From Clostridium sp. AM30-24 (GTDB lineage: Bacteria; Bacillota; Clostridia; Lachnospirales; Lachnospiraceae): 10,823 nucleotides of DNA. Positions 5,818-10,823 of the stretch are shown here, in pieces. The stretch covers positions 1-10,823 of the forward strand of contig NZ_QUJB01000037.1 of assembly GCF_003480435.1 (NCBI RefSeq), in the 5' to 3' direction. A program made the translations under genes and the position numbers. Each line of letters begins with the position of its first letter. The first letter of the stretch is position 1. The notes below the pieces were generated by a model. The model was not told the origin of the DNA, did not search any database, and saw only the letters and a program-made list of their open reading frames with translations.

Positions 5818-6250
5818 TTTGCAAATATACCATATCTATTAACTGTACACCACACTCATAAATTGGGTGGTCATAATTGTCCGTAAAGAAATTCGGAATA
5901 TTGTGAGATCGGACAAATCCGCATTTTTCATAAAACGGTACGGTCAACGGGCTGTCACCTGTTCCAACCTGCAAAATAGAATATTCATCTGCATATTTAC
6001 TTGAAAGGAAGTCAATCAATTCTTTCCCATAGCCCTGTCCTTGATTCTGAGGATCAACTGCAATATTTTTAATTTCAAGTATTCCATTATCTTCATCAGT
6101 AACGACACATTCAGCTTTTACATTACCATCTTCAAGTACATACATAGTACCTTTTTCAAGATAGTGATCAATCATATTTTCCTGCTCATCAGCTAATAAC
6201 AATAATGCTATAAATTGCTTTTTATTCTCATTCACTTCTCGGATTTTCAT
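5807..6250 (-). CDS. GNAT family N-acetyltransferase
   Basis: This 147-residue GNAT protein has a clear acetyl-CoA-binding motif A (IKNIAVDPQNQGQGYGKELIDFL, with the loop at 68-76) and motif B (LTVPFYEKCGFVRSHNIPNFF, 102-122). The C-terminal strand is YECGVQLIDMVYL. GGAG lies eight bases before ATG 6250. Substrate unknown. The last residues (QRCL) differ from what I would expect, and the coding end overlaps the frame of the kinase remnant, so the final few codons may derive from the recombination junction. The acetyltransferase core is intact and the protein is probably functional. Confidence 0.87.
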   Translation of the reverse strand: MKIREVNENKKQFIALLLLADEQENMIDHYLEKGTMYVLEDGNVKAECVVTDEDNGILEIKNIAVDPQNQGQGYGKELIDFLSSKYADEYSILQVGTGDSPLTVPFYEKCGFVRSHNIPNFFTDNYDHPIYECGVQLIDMVYLQRCL

Positions 6251-6284
6251 ATCTATTACTCCGTCAAACTTGAATTTGACTTGC

Positions 6285-6608
6285 CTATTTTCTTAAAATC
6301 TCATGTGGAGCTTCTATTTCATTTGCCAAGGTATGCTCTGTTAATTCTGACATCAATTTCAATTTTTTATTAATCAATGGTCGCATACAATTAGGAACAT
6401 GTTCCTGATGCGCTCTGTGGATTGCTACACATTCCTTACAGTTTCCGTGATAACGACAGGCTTTCAGGCAAGGACAGTGATCTTTGTCTTTATACTCCTT
6501 ACGAAATTCCGCTGCAAATTCTTCTTGCAGTCTCAGTCCCTCGACACGGTTTCCCTTATGAAATTCTACCATTGCATCCAGTTCTTTCTGGTTCCCTTCA
6601 ATCTTCAT
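6285..6608 (-). CDS. small cysteine-rich putative metal-binding protein
   Basis: This 107-residue cytoplasmic protein has a helical, charged N-terminal half and a cysteine-rich centre: C45, C47, C51, C57, C60 and C74, with H54, H64 and H67. The arrangement C-P-C-x3-C-x2-HG-x-C-x2-CV-x2-HR...P-x-C is like small uncharacterised clostridial proteins (DUF6485-like in style). It suggests a zinc or iron site, but function is unknown. ATG 6608 is preceded by GGAGG 12 bases upstream, a long gap. A TTG at 6632 in the same frame, with GAGG further upstream, is an alternative start adding eight residues. It is the first gene of the - strand cluster. Confidence 0.72.
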   Translation of the reverse strand: MKIEGNQKELDAMVEFHKGNRVEGLRLQEEFAAEFRKEYKDKDHCPCLKACRYHGNCKECVAIHRAHQEHVPNCMRPLINKKLKLMSELTEHTLANEIEAPHEILRK

Positions 6609-6739
6609 GTTATTATAGCGCCTCCATTTCAACTATTCCTCATTTTCTGATAAATTCCGATTTGTCAATTTTATTTTATCATATTTCATCATCGTATTTC
6701 AACTGCACGTTCTATCAGTATAGTGAACTCTCCTTTCAA

Positions 6740-6762
6740 AATTTCCTCACCGTGAGGAAATT
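6740..6762. repeat. 23-bp near-perfect palindrome
   Basis: AATTTCCTCAC (6740-6750) and GTGAGGAAATT (6752-6762) are exact inverse copies around a single central C. It lies in the 300-bp gene-free stretch at the left side of the integrative element. It has no T-tract typical of a terminator, and the short centre suits a dimeric protein site or a recombination or transfer structure. Confidence 0.65.
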
Positions 6763-6832
6763 ACAAAATTGCTCGTCAGCGATTTCGTTTTTGTTGCACT
6801 GTTTGTGAGATAATCATTTTGCAAAATGTTAT

Positions 6833-6910
6833 GGCTGGGGGTATTAGGGGGCAGTGCCCCAGTGTAGCGGCTAACAAGTGGGAAAATGGCACGAGTGTCT
6901 ATATTTTCCC
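6833..6910. other. inverted-repeat cluster, candidate origin of transfer (oriT)
   Basis: Within 80 bases three inverted repeats are packed together. They are GGGGCA-G-TGCCCC (6848-6860), TAGC-G-GCTA (6865-6873), and GGGAAAAT (6880-6887) with ATTTTCCC (6903-6910) around a 15-nt spacer. The stretch is G-rich on one side, codes for nothing and adjoins the mobilization-type genes. Such clusters are typical of nic regions recognised by relaxase and MobC-like helpers. No relaxase gene is in view and I do not recognise a known nic core, so this stays a candidate. Confidence 0.4.
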
Positions 6911-6932
6911 TATGCTTGCTAATAATGTTGAC

Positions 6933-7484
6933 CTATGGATTTTCGGTGTCAAGTAATGTGTCAAGCTGCGATTTCCATGCCATAATATTTTCAATTTCTT
7001 TTTCAAAAACATAGGATTCTTTTTGGCGTTTTCGTTCCAAAAATTTATTCCAATAATAGTCCTTTTCCTCTTGTAAATCATTGATATACTCTTGTAATTC
7101 ATCTCGTTCCTCTAAGGAATATTCTTCGGCATCAGCGGTCATTTCTGCCATTTCTTTTTTGTTGCTTTCAAGTTCATCCATCAAATCAATATAATCGTCC
7201 AAATCTCCCCACAACAGCAAAAATTTCAGAAACGTATCATCTGAAAACATGGCAAACCAACAACGCTGATACCACTGTTCTGCATACATCCGTTCGTCAC
7301 TTCCATTGGAATATGTTCCGTCTACTAAATCCCCGATGAAGTTCTCCAACAGTTCTGAAATCGTCAGACCGCCCTCACCGGATTTTTCGGCAAGGCGTCT
7401 CACATCTGCATCGGAAAGATTCACTGTTATGGTTCTTGGTTTTATAGTTTCAATTTCTTCTCTTTGTGAACTATAGTCTCTCAT
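6933..7484 (-). CDS. element-encoded protein with N-terminal RHH-like segment and long coiled coil
   Basis: This 183-residue acidic protein is not a family I can name with certainty. The N-terminus (PRTITVNLSDADVRRLAEKSGEGGLTISELLENFIGDLV, 16-54) has the strand-helix-helix rhythm of ribbon-helix-helix DNA-binding domains. A tryptophan-rich centre follows (AEQWYQRCWFAMFSDDTFLKFLLLWGD). Residues 97-172 are a charged coiled coil (ESNKKEMAEMTADAEEYSLEERDELQEYINDLQEEKDYY). It is the last gene of the integrase unit and has its own strong ribosome binding site (GGGAGGAAGTA before ATG 7484). Position next to the MobC-like gene and the oriT candidate suggests a role in transfer or maintenance of the element. 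This is inference. Confidence 0.7.
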   Translation of the reverse strand: MRDYSSQREEIETIKPRTITVNLSDADVRRLAEKSGEGGLTISELLENFIGDLVDGTYSNGSDERMYAEQWYQRCWFAMFSDDTFLKFLLLWGDLDDYIDLMDELESNKKEMAEMTADAEEYSLEERDELQEYINDLQEEKDYYWNKFLERKRQKESYVFEKEIENIMAWKSQLDTLLDTENP

Positions 7485-7550
7485 TACTTCCTCCCGTTTT
7501 ATTCTGCTTGTTGTCCATAAATCAAACCAACATACAACGCAAAAATATAT

Positions 7551-7913
7551 TTAATTATTCTCCTTTAAGCTATTAAGCAATTCCAAAATCATTCTTAATT
7601 GTTCCAGTTTATCTGCATCAAAATTATCTGCTGATTCTAAACGTATTAAATGGTTTTCTATATTGCACAACTGACTTTTCACTTCACTTATTAAGCGTAT
7701 ATTTCCATAGCAAACAACTTTCTGATGCATTAGTGACTGAATACAAAATTCTTGTTTTAACAGACCAGATAGTGCCGCTCTTTGATTTATCTGGTCTCGC
7801 TCATCTTCGGTAACTCTCATATTGAAAATAATTTTACGCTTACGTCCCTTAGCATCTTGCTTTTTAACTTCTGTTTCATTTTTTGAATCAGCCCTCTTAA
7901 ACATTCTCATCAT
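7551..7913 (-). CDS. ribbon-helix-helix protein, MobC-like mobilization accessory
   Basis: This 120-residue protein has a very basic N-terminus (KGRKRKIIF) followed by a ribbon-helix-helix pattern at about 27-62: the strand IIFNMRVTEDERDQINQRAALSG, then helix LLKQEFCIQSLM. The C-terminal half is helical and probably dimerising (VKSQLCNIENHLIRLESADNFDADKLEQLRMILELL). This matches the layout of MobC-type relaxosome proteins that bind oriT and help the relaxase nick DNA. A simple transcriptional regulator is the alternative. The start codon (ATG 7913, with a second ATG at 7910) lies 17 bases inside the end of the integrase gene, so the two are co-translated. AGGGG is the ribosome binding site. 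Confidence 0.75.
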   Translation of the reverse strand: MMRMFKRADSKNETEVKKQDAKGRKRKIIFNMRVTEDERDQINQRAALSGLLKQEFCIQSLMHQKVVCYGNIRLISEVKSQLCNIENHLIRLESADNFDADKLEQLRMILELLNSLKENN

Positions 7914-9012
7914 CCCCTGTCAAATTTATTTTTTCACTAGCTCTAGTCCTATCTTCCGATAGTTTTTCTGCAAGCTCATACTGTTTTGATGGATACAGGT
8001 GTGCGTACATATATGTGATTGATATTCCTTTATGTCCTATCCGCTCCGCTATCGCAACTGGTGAAAATCCCAATTCAATCAAATGTGCGGCATGAGAATG
8101 TCGCAAATCATGAATCCTAATTCTTTTTACACCGCTCTCTTTACAACCTCTATCCATTTCATGATGTAAGTAACTTTTGGTAACATTAAAAATCCTCATA
8201 TTGGGTGTTATCCCATAAAGAGAAGCTATAAAATCTTGGATTTCTTCGCACAAAAAATCCGGCAATGAAATAGTCCGATTGCTCTGCTCCGTTTTAGGAG
8301 CAGTAATCATATCTTTCTGTCCAATACGTTGATAGCTTTTATTGATAATTAACTGCTTCGTAACAAAATTAAAATCGCTTGGTGTCAGTGCCAGAAGCTC
8401 TCCCTCTCTAATTCCAGTCCAATACAATATCTCAAATGCGTAATATGACACAGGTTTGACCTTCATATACTCGATAAATTGCAAAAACTCGTCTTGCGTC
8501 CAGAAATGCATTTCTTTAGCATTTTGTCGCCCCATTTTTCCTGCTTGTGCAGATGGATTGACCGGTAACGAATAAAATCTTCTGGCATGGTTAAAAATTG
8601 CACTTAATTGATTTTGGATAGTACGCAGATATGTCGGTGAGTACGCATTTCCATCTTCATCTCTGGCGTTCAGCAACTCATTCTGCCATTGGATAATATC
8701 CGATGCTTTTATAGATGCTAATGAGCGTGAGCCAAAGTAAGGAATAAGTTTATTATCAATGATATAACGCTTATTCTCCATTGTGCTTTCCCTAATGCGT
8801 GGCTTCATATCATTCATATAAATCTCTGCAAATGCCTTAAAACTCATATTCATATCCTTAGACTGCGACTGTAGAAATTCCCTCTCCCATGCTAAAGCCT
8901 CTTTCTTTGTCTGAAATCCACGTTTGGTTTTAATCTGCTTGTTCCCCATCCAATCTATGTATCGAATATAGACCTTCCAAGTTCCTCTTTTTGTATCCTT
9001 GCTTGCACTCAA
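7897..9012 (-). CDS. int: tyrosine site-specific integrase
   Basis: This full-length 371-residue integrase catalyses integration and excision of the element by strand exchange. Residues 8-47 form an AP2-like arm-type DNA-binding domain (TWKVYIRYIDWMGNKQ, then GFQTKKEALAWEREF). Residues 57-150 are the core-binding helical domain. The catalytic set is complete: R202 in TGIREGELLAL, K240 in APKTEQSNRTI, H301 and R304 in IHDLRHSHAA, H327 in ERIGHKGIS, and nucleophile Y336 in MYAHLYP. The start is TTG (9010-9012), seven bases after GGAGG. It heads a - strand unit with the MobC-like and coiled-coil genes. Its upstream region contains the iteron-like repeats, the last of which overlaps the probable int promoter, so expression is likely controlled by whatever binds there. 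Confidence 0.95.
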   Translation of the reverse strand: MSASKDTKRGTWKVYIRYIDWMGNKQIKTKRGFQTKKEALAWEREFLQSQSKDMNMSFKAFAEIYMNDMKPRIRESTMENKRYIIDNKLIPYFGSRSLASIKASDIIQWQNELLNARDEDGNAYSPTYLRTIQNQLSAIFNHARRFYSLPVNPSAQAGKMGRQNAKEMHFWTQDEFLQFIEYMKVKPVSYYAFEILYWTGIREGELLALTPSDFNFVTKQLIINKSYQRIGQKDMITAPKTEQSNRTISLPDFLCEEIQDFIASLYGITPNMRIFNVTKSYLHHEMDRGCKESGVKRIRIHDLRHSHAAHLIELGFSPVAIAERIGHKGISITYMYAHLYPSKQYELAEKLSEDRTRASEKINLTGDDENV

Positions 9013-9041
9013 AGTTAATCCTCCTAATACCTAATCGTCCA

Positions 9042-9064
9042 AGTATATATGGCATACATATATA
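9042..9064 (-). promoter_or_regulatory. probable int promoter region with inverted repeat
   Basis: On the minus strand TATACT (9042-9047) is a good -10 box about 30 bases before the TTG start. The -35 position falls at the edge of the first 15-bp repeat (9068-9082) and is poor, as for an activator-dependent promoter. An 8-bp inverted repeat (TATATATG 9044-9051 and CATATATA 9057-9064) overlaps it. Confidence 0.4.
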
Positions 9065-9067
9065 TGC

Positions 9068-9197
9068 GTCTATTTTTTAGACTTGAACTGTCGTCTATTT
9101 TTTAGATGAGTACAGGGTCTATTTTTTAGACGACAACGTTTTTCACTGTTTTCTTGTCGTCTGATTTTTAGATGCCACTCTCGTCTAATTTTTAGAC
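9068..9197. repeat. array of five 15-bp iteron-like repeats (GTCTAWTTTTTAGAC)
   Basis: Copies lie at 9068-9082, 9093-9107, 9117-9131, 9159-9173 and 9183-9197. Start-to-start distances are 25, 24, 42 and 24 bases, near multiples of two helical turns for all but one. Each unit is itself an inverted repeat; the copy at 9183 has GTCTAA-TTT-TTAGAC. Copies 2 and 4 end in T instead of C, and copy 4 reads GTCTG. It sits between a winged-helix gene and the integrase gene. Possible roles: replication origin iterons, operators of int, or integrase arm sites. Confidence 0.85.
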
Positions 9198-9224
9198 TCG
9201 TAAAATTCTTTTATTTGTTTTCCG

Positions 9225-9659
9225 TTATTTTCTTTGTGGTTGCTTTATTTTGCTCTTAGCATTTTTACCGATACGTTCATCTGTAAACCAATCTCTCCTC
9301 TTGCTATGGTAATTCTTCCATTCCGCACTAAATTCAAACTTCGACGGAGAATATGCATTTGATGCCAATTGTTTTATTAAACCATTATCTATCAATTCTT
9401 TTTTCACTTTCAGAAATGTTTGGCGGCTTATAGATGCATCTTTTATTGCATTCTCATACGTGTAAGTGAATACTTTGTTTCCTTTCGCTCTGAACTTCAT
9501 GTACGTAAATACCCTATAACTATTTGCAGATAAATCCATCACAGCATCCGAATGAAATTGAGTATTAGCAAGTCTGACATAACCGCTTTCTATACCGTTA
9601 TCCGTTATTGTTTCATAAAACTCAAACTTCCTTATCGTACTCTTTCTAGATTTTCCCAT
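9225..9659 (-). CDS. winged-helix protein, possible replication-initiator-like or regulator
   Basis: This 144-residue basic protein has a helix-turn-helix/winged-helix pattern. Segment YVRLANTQFHSDAVMDLSANSYRVFTYMKFRA (about 27-58 of the frame) is followed by YTYENAIKDASISRQTFLKVKKELIDNGLIKQL, where SRQTFLKVKKEL fits a recognition helix. A strand SKFEFSAEWKNY follows, and the C-terminus is highly basic (KNAKSKIKQPQRK). The same layout is seen in Rep-type winged-helix proteins and in element regulators. It lies directly beside five repeated 15-bp sites that it could bind. ATG 9659 is chosen: AAGGAG is ten bases upstream, while GTG 9665 is too close to it. Confidence 0.65.
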   Translation of the reverse strand: MGKSRKSTIRKFEFYETITDNGIESGYVRLANTQFHSDAVMDLSANSYRVFTYMKFRAKGNKVFTYTYENAIKDASISRQTFLKVKKELIDNGLIKQLASNAYSPSKFEFSAEWKNYHSKRRDWFTDERIGKNAKSKIKQPQRK

Positions 9660-9733
9660 GACCACGTTTCTCCTTGATTATCATATAAAAACGCGGTACA
9701 ATTTATTAAACGAAATAAATATCCGCACTTTCT

Positions 9734-9765
9734 AACAGCTCTTCCTTTGCCGAGGGAGGACTGTT
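9734..9765 (-). terminator. imperfect hairpin between two element genes
   Basis: AACAG (9734-9738) and CTGTT (9761-9765) close an imperfect stem whose inner part (CTTCCT with AGGGAGG) pairs with mismatches. It begins right after the TAA of the excisionase-like gene on the minus strand and has no clear T-run, so it may attenuate or stabilise RNA, not fully terminate it. Confidence 0.3.
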
Positions 9766-9972
9766 TTATTCTTTAGTCATGCCGTAAATCTTTTTTTCAT
9801 AATAAGCCTTTGGAATACGTCCACAAATAGTTGTATAACCTTGCTCTTTCAGTTCTTCATTCCAACCTGCAATCATGCGATACGCAAAAGGTCTGGAAAT
9901 CTGTAAATCATGCATCACCGTTTCTACTCTCACAAAAAGCTGTTCACTTTTTAATTTTTTTAATGTACTCAT
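9766..9972 (-). CDS. small DNA-binding protein (excisionase-like)
   Basis: This 68-residue protein looks like the small winged-helix or helix-turn-helix regulators that accompany integrases: VETVMHDLQISRPFAYRMIAGWNEELKEQGYTTICGRIPKAYYEKKIYG. SRPFAYRMIAGWNEEL (26-41) is a plausible recognition helix, and the GRIPKAYYEKK end is typical of excisionase-like family members in Gram-positive elements. It is the first gene leftward of the divergent control region. GGAGG precedes ATG 9972, and the first CATTTTGTTCT repeat abuts this site, so the repressor could block its expression. It could equally be a Cro-like switch protein. Confidence 0.7.
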   Translation of the reverse strand: MSTLKKLKSEQLFVRVETVMHDLQISRPFAYRMIAGWNEELKEQGYTTICGRIPKAYYEKKIYGMTKE

Positions 9973-9985
9973 TATTCACAACCTC

Positions 9986-10098
9986 CATTTTGTTCTCTTT
10001 TTTATTATTTAGCGACCATTTTGTTCTCCTTGTATTCATATTATCTCATGTAACACTTTTTGTCAATCTTTATTGTGCTTAGGTTCTCATTTTGTTCT
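9986..10098. promoter_or_regulatory. three operator-like direct repeats (CATTTTGTTCT)
   Basis: Exact 11-bp copies occur at 9986-9996, 10017-10027 and 10088-10098. The first abuts the ribosome binding site of the excisionase-like gene. The second is just downstream of its -10 box. The third touches the -35 box of the repressor gene. This fits autoregulation by the XRE protein. Confidence 0.7.
10038..10066 (-). promoter_or_regulatory. leftward sigma-A promoter of the element operon
   Basis: On the minus strand TTGACA (10061-10066), exactly 17 bp and TAATAT (10038-10043) give a strong promoter for the excisionase-like gene and what follows. The start falls near 10031, so the operator at 10017-10027 is inside the early transcribed region. 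Confidence 0.75.
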
Positions 10099-10126
10099 TG
10101 ACAATGTATGTACAATGTATTAGAAT
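10098..10126 (+). promoter_or_regulatory. rightward sigma-A promoter of the repressor gene
   Basis: TTGACA (10098-10103), 17 bp and TAGAAT (10121-10126) precede the repressor ATG at 10154 by 27 bases. The operator copy at 10088-10098 adjoins the -35 box. Confidence 0.75.
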
Positions 10127-10153
10127 AAAAGAAATATGATTGGAGATATTATT

Positions 10154-10669
10154 ATGAATATCAGTGAAAAAATAAGATATTATAGAGAACTCCGTGGGTT
10201 AACTCAACAACAACTTGCGGATTTTTCTGGTATTCCTCTGGGTACACTAAAAAAATATGAAACAGGTAATAGAAATCCCAAACAAGAACCTTTACAACGT
10301 ATTGCTGATGCCTTACATATTAGTATCACCTCTTTTCAAGACATTCATTTAGAAACCATCGGAGAAGTTGCACCTTATCTATTTGCCATCTCCAAAGTTG
10401 GCAAAGTTCAGTTTCATGGTAACAAAGATGCTGATGGAAAATTTGACCTAAATACTCTGACCATATCCTTTGATTCTCCTGTATTAAAGCATTTTCTAAA
10501 GGAATGGGCAGATAGTAAAGTTATCATCGACCATTTAAGAGATGAAGCTCAATTTTCTCCAGATGAAACGACAAAAGCATTTTTACTTAACCGTGCTGAT
10601 GAAATTGAGCAAGAATTGGAACTCCGAATGGTTGATTCTCAAATGCTCATACAAAGTGCAAAAAAATAA
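10154..10669 (+). CDS. XRE-family transcriptional repressor of the element
   Basis: This 171-residue protein has an N-terminal Cro/C1-type helix-turn-helix at about residues 1-58: ISEKIRYYRELRGLTQQQLADFSGI, then the recognition helix GTLKKYETGNRNPKQEPLQRIADAL. A C-terminal segment follows that I do not recognise. It ends in helices (DETTKAFLLNRADEIEQELELRMVD) suited to dimerisation. It lacks a visible LexA-type Ser-Lys protease core, so release from repression may need another signal, such as an antirepressor. It is divergent from the integration genes, with operator-like repeats between, as expected for the lysogeny-type switch of an integrative element. ATG 10154 follows TTGGAG by eight bases. 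ATG 10136 is an unlikely alternative start. Confidence 0.9.
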   Translation: MNISEKIRYYRELRGLTQQQLADFSGIPLGTLKKYETGNRNPKQEPLQRIADALHISITSFQDIHLETIGEVAPYLFAISKVGKVQFHGNKDADGKFDLNTLTISFDSPVLKHFLKEWADSKVIIDHLRDEAQFSPDETTKAFLLNRADEIEQELELRMVDSQMLIQSAKK

Positions 10670-10700
10670 GGAGCCTTATCGGCTCCTCGCTTATTTATTC
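10667..10700 (+). terminator. hairpin terminator of the repressor gene
   Basis: GGAGCC (10670-10675), TTATC loop and GGCTCC (10681-10686) form a strong stem starting at the last base region of the stop codon, followed by a T-rich tail (TTATTTATT). Confidence 0.75.
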
Positions 10701-10719
10701 GTTGCATTTTCCTCAAACT

Positions 10720-10737
10720 GCAAGCATTTTGCAAGCA
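10720..10737. repeat. 7-bp tandem motif GCAAGCA-TTTT-GCAAGCA
   Basis: Two exact copies of GCAAGCA lie four bases apart between two terminators. This could be an integrase or regulator site, but it is too short to assign. Confidence 0.3.
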
Positions 10738-10738
10738 C

Positions 10739-10778
10739 AAAGCCCAGAAACCTTTGATTTATAAGGCTTCTGGGCTTT
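10739..10778. terminator. bidirectional hairpin terminator
   Basis: AAAGCCCAGAA (10739-10749) pairs with TTCTGGGCTTT (10768-10778); CCTT/AAGG extends the stem past one A/C mismatch, with an 8-nt loop (TGATTTAT). A and T runs on both sides suit transcription from either direction, so another gene may end just beyond the window. Confidence 0.7.
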
Positions 10779-10823
10779 ATTATTGTTCTCGTCCCACCAA
10801 GAATCACCCTCTTGTCCACCCGA

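Larger units (their letters stand above)
6633..6932. other. 300-bp gene-free stretch
   Basis: No credible gene on either strand: frames open here are opposite-strand artefacts of neighbouring genes. It holds the palindrome at 6740-6762 and the inverted-repeat cluster at 6833-6910. On the minus strand a TTGACA (6663-6668) could be the -35 of the cysteine-rich protein gene, but no good -10 follows at the right distance. Confidence 0.6.
6660..10823. mobile_element. integrative element module (integrase, MobC-like, repressor, iterons)
   Basis: Everything from the inverted-repeat region near 6740 to the right edge forms a mobile-element module: coiled-coil protein, ribbon-helix-helix protein, tyrosine integrase, iteron-like repeats, winged-helix protein, small excisionase-like protein and divergent XRE repressor. 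The limits are approximate; I could not find matching direct repeats that would define attL and attR. No relaxase, coupling protein or secretion gene is present, so this is a mobilizable or degenerate element, or its remaining part lies to the right. Confidence 0.6.

Noticed and set aside
6399..6808. Plus-strand ORFs across the cysteine-rich gene
   Set aside because: They are shadows of the minus-strand gene and the non-coding region, with no ribosome binding site or domain pattern.
6815..6824. CATTTTGCAA also found at 10725-10734, possible att direct repeats
   Set aside because: A 10-bp AT-rich match over 4 kb is expected by chance often enough, and there is no adjoining integration target such as a tRNA gene.
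9068..9197. CRISPR-like array
   Set aside because: The repeats are only 15 bp, palindromic, with spacers of about 9-10 and 27 bases and no cas genes. They fit iterons or operators instead.
10798..10814. CAAGA...TCTTG inverted repeat with GTCCCACC/GTCCACCC at the right edge as an attachment site
   Set aside because: The window ends here, so neither a second copy nor a host gene can be seen; evidence is insufficient.

Overview
The window looks like a low-GC Firmicute, most likely a gut Clostridia/Lachnospiraceae chromosome. Evidence: AT-rich sequence with strong GGAGG-type ribosome binding sites, TTG/GTG starts, a clostridial-type rubredoxin, an ECF sigma factor paired with a DUF4367-type anti-sigma protein, and a typical Firmicute integrative-element module. 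No rRNA, tRNA or CRISPR was found.

Left part (1-3011, mostly + strand): a gene end and a decayed fragment lead into a rubredoxin gene with a strong promoter and a Fur/PerR-like operator. A truncated SIR2-domain gene lies on the opposite strand. Then comes an ECF sigma factor, its translationally coupled membrane anti-sigma factor, and a small membrane protein. The sigma operon and the small membrane gene are each preceded by the same bipartite motif, TGTCCCC-N15/16-CGTTATATA. This suggests one autoregulated ECF circuit with the small membrane protein as a local target. Two near-identical 57-bp hairpins (terminators or a repeat family) follow the rubredoxin gene and the small membrane gene.

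Middle part (3112-6608, all - strand): an accumulation of small modification-type genes, several broken. In coordinate order they are an N-terminally truncated GNAT, an HD-domain hydrolase, a methyltransferase tail with an in-frame stop, an intact YhbS-like GNAT, an intact methyltransferase fused in frame to the tail of a P-loop kinase, another GNAT, and a cysteine-rich putative metal-binding protein. The breakpoints suggest repeated insertion and deletion. One truncation edge carries an 18-bp perfect palindrome.

Right part (about 6650-10823): part of an integrative element. It has a non-coding segment rich in inverted repeats (candidate oriT), a coiled-coil protein, a ribbon-helix-helix MobC-like protein, a tyrosine integrase, five 15-bp iteron-like repeats, a winged-helix (Rep-like) protein and a small excisionase-like DNA-binding protein. 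A divergently transcribed XRE repressor completes the module. The divergent promoter region has two near-consensus sigma-A promoters and three copies of CATTTTGTTCT, arranged as expected for a repressor-controlled switch. No relaxase or conjugation gene is in the window, so the element is either small and mobilizable, degenerate, or continues past the right edge.
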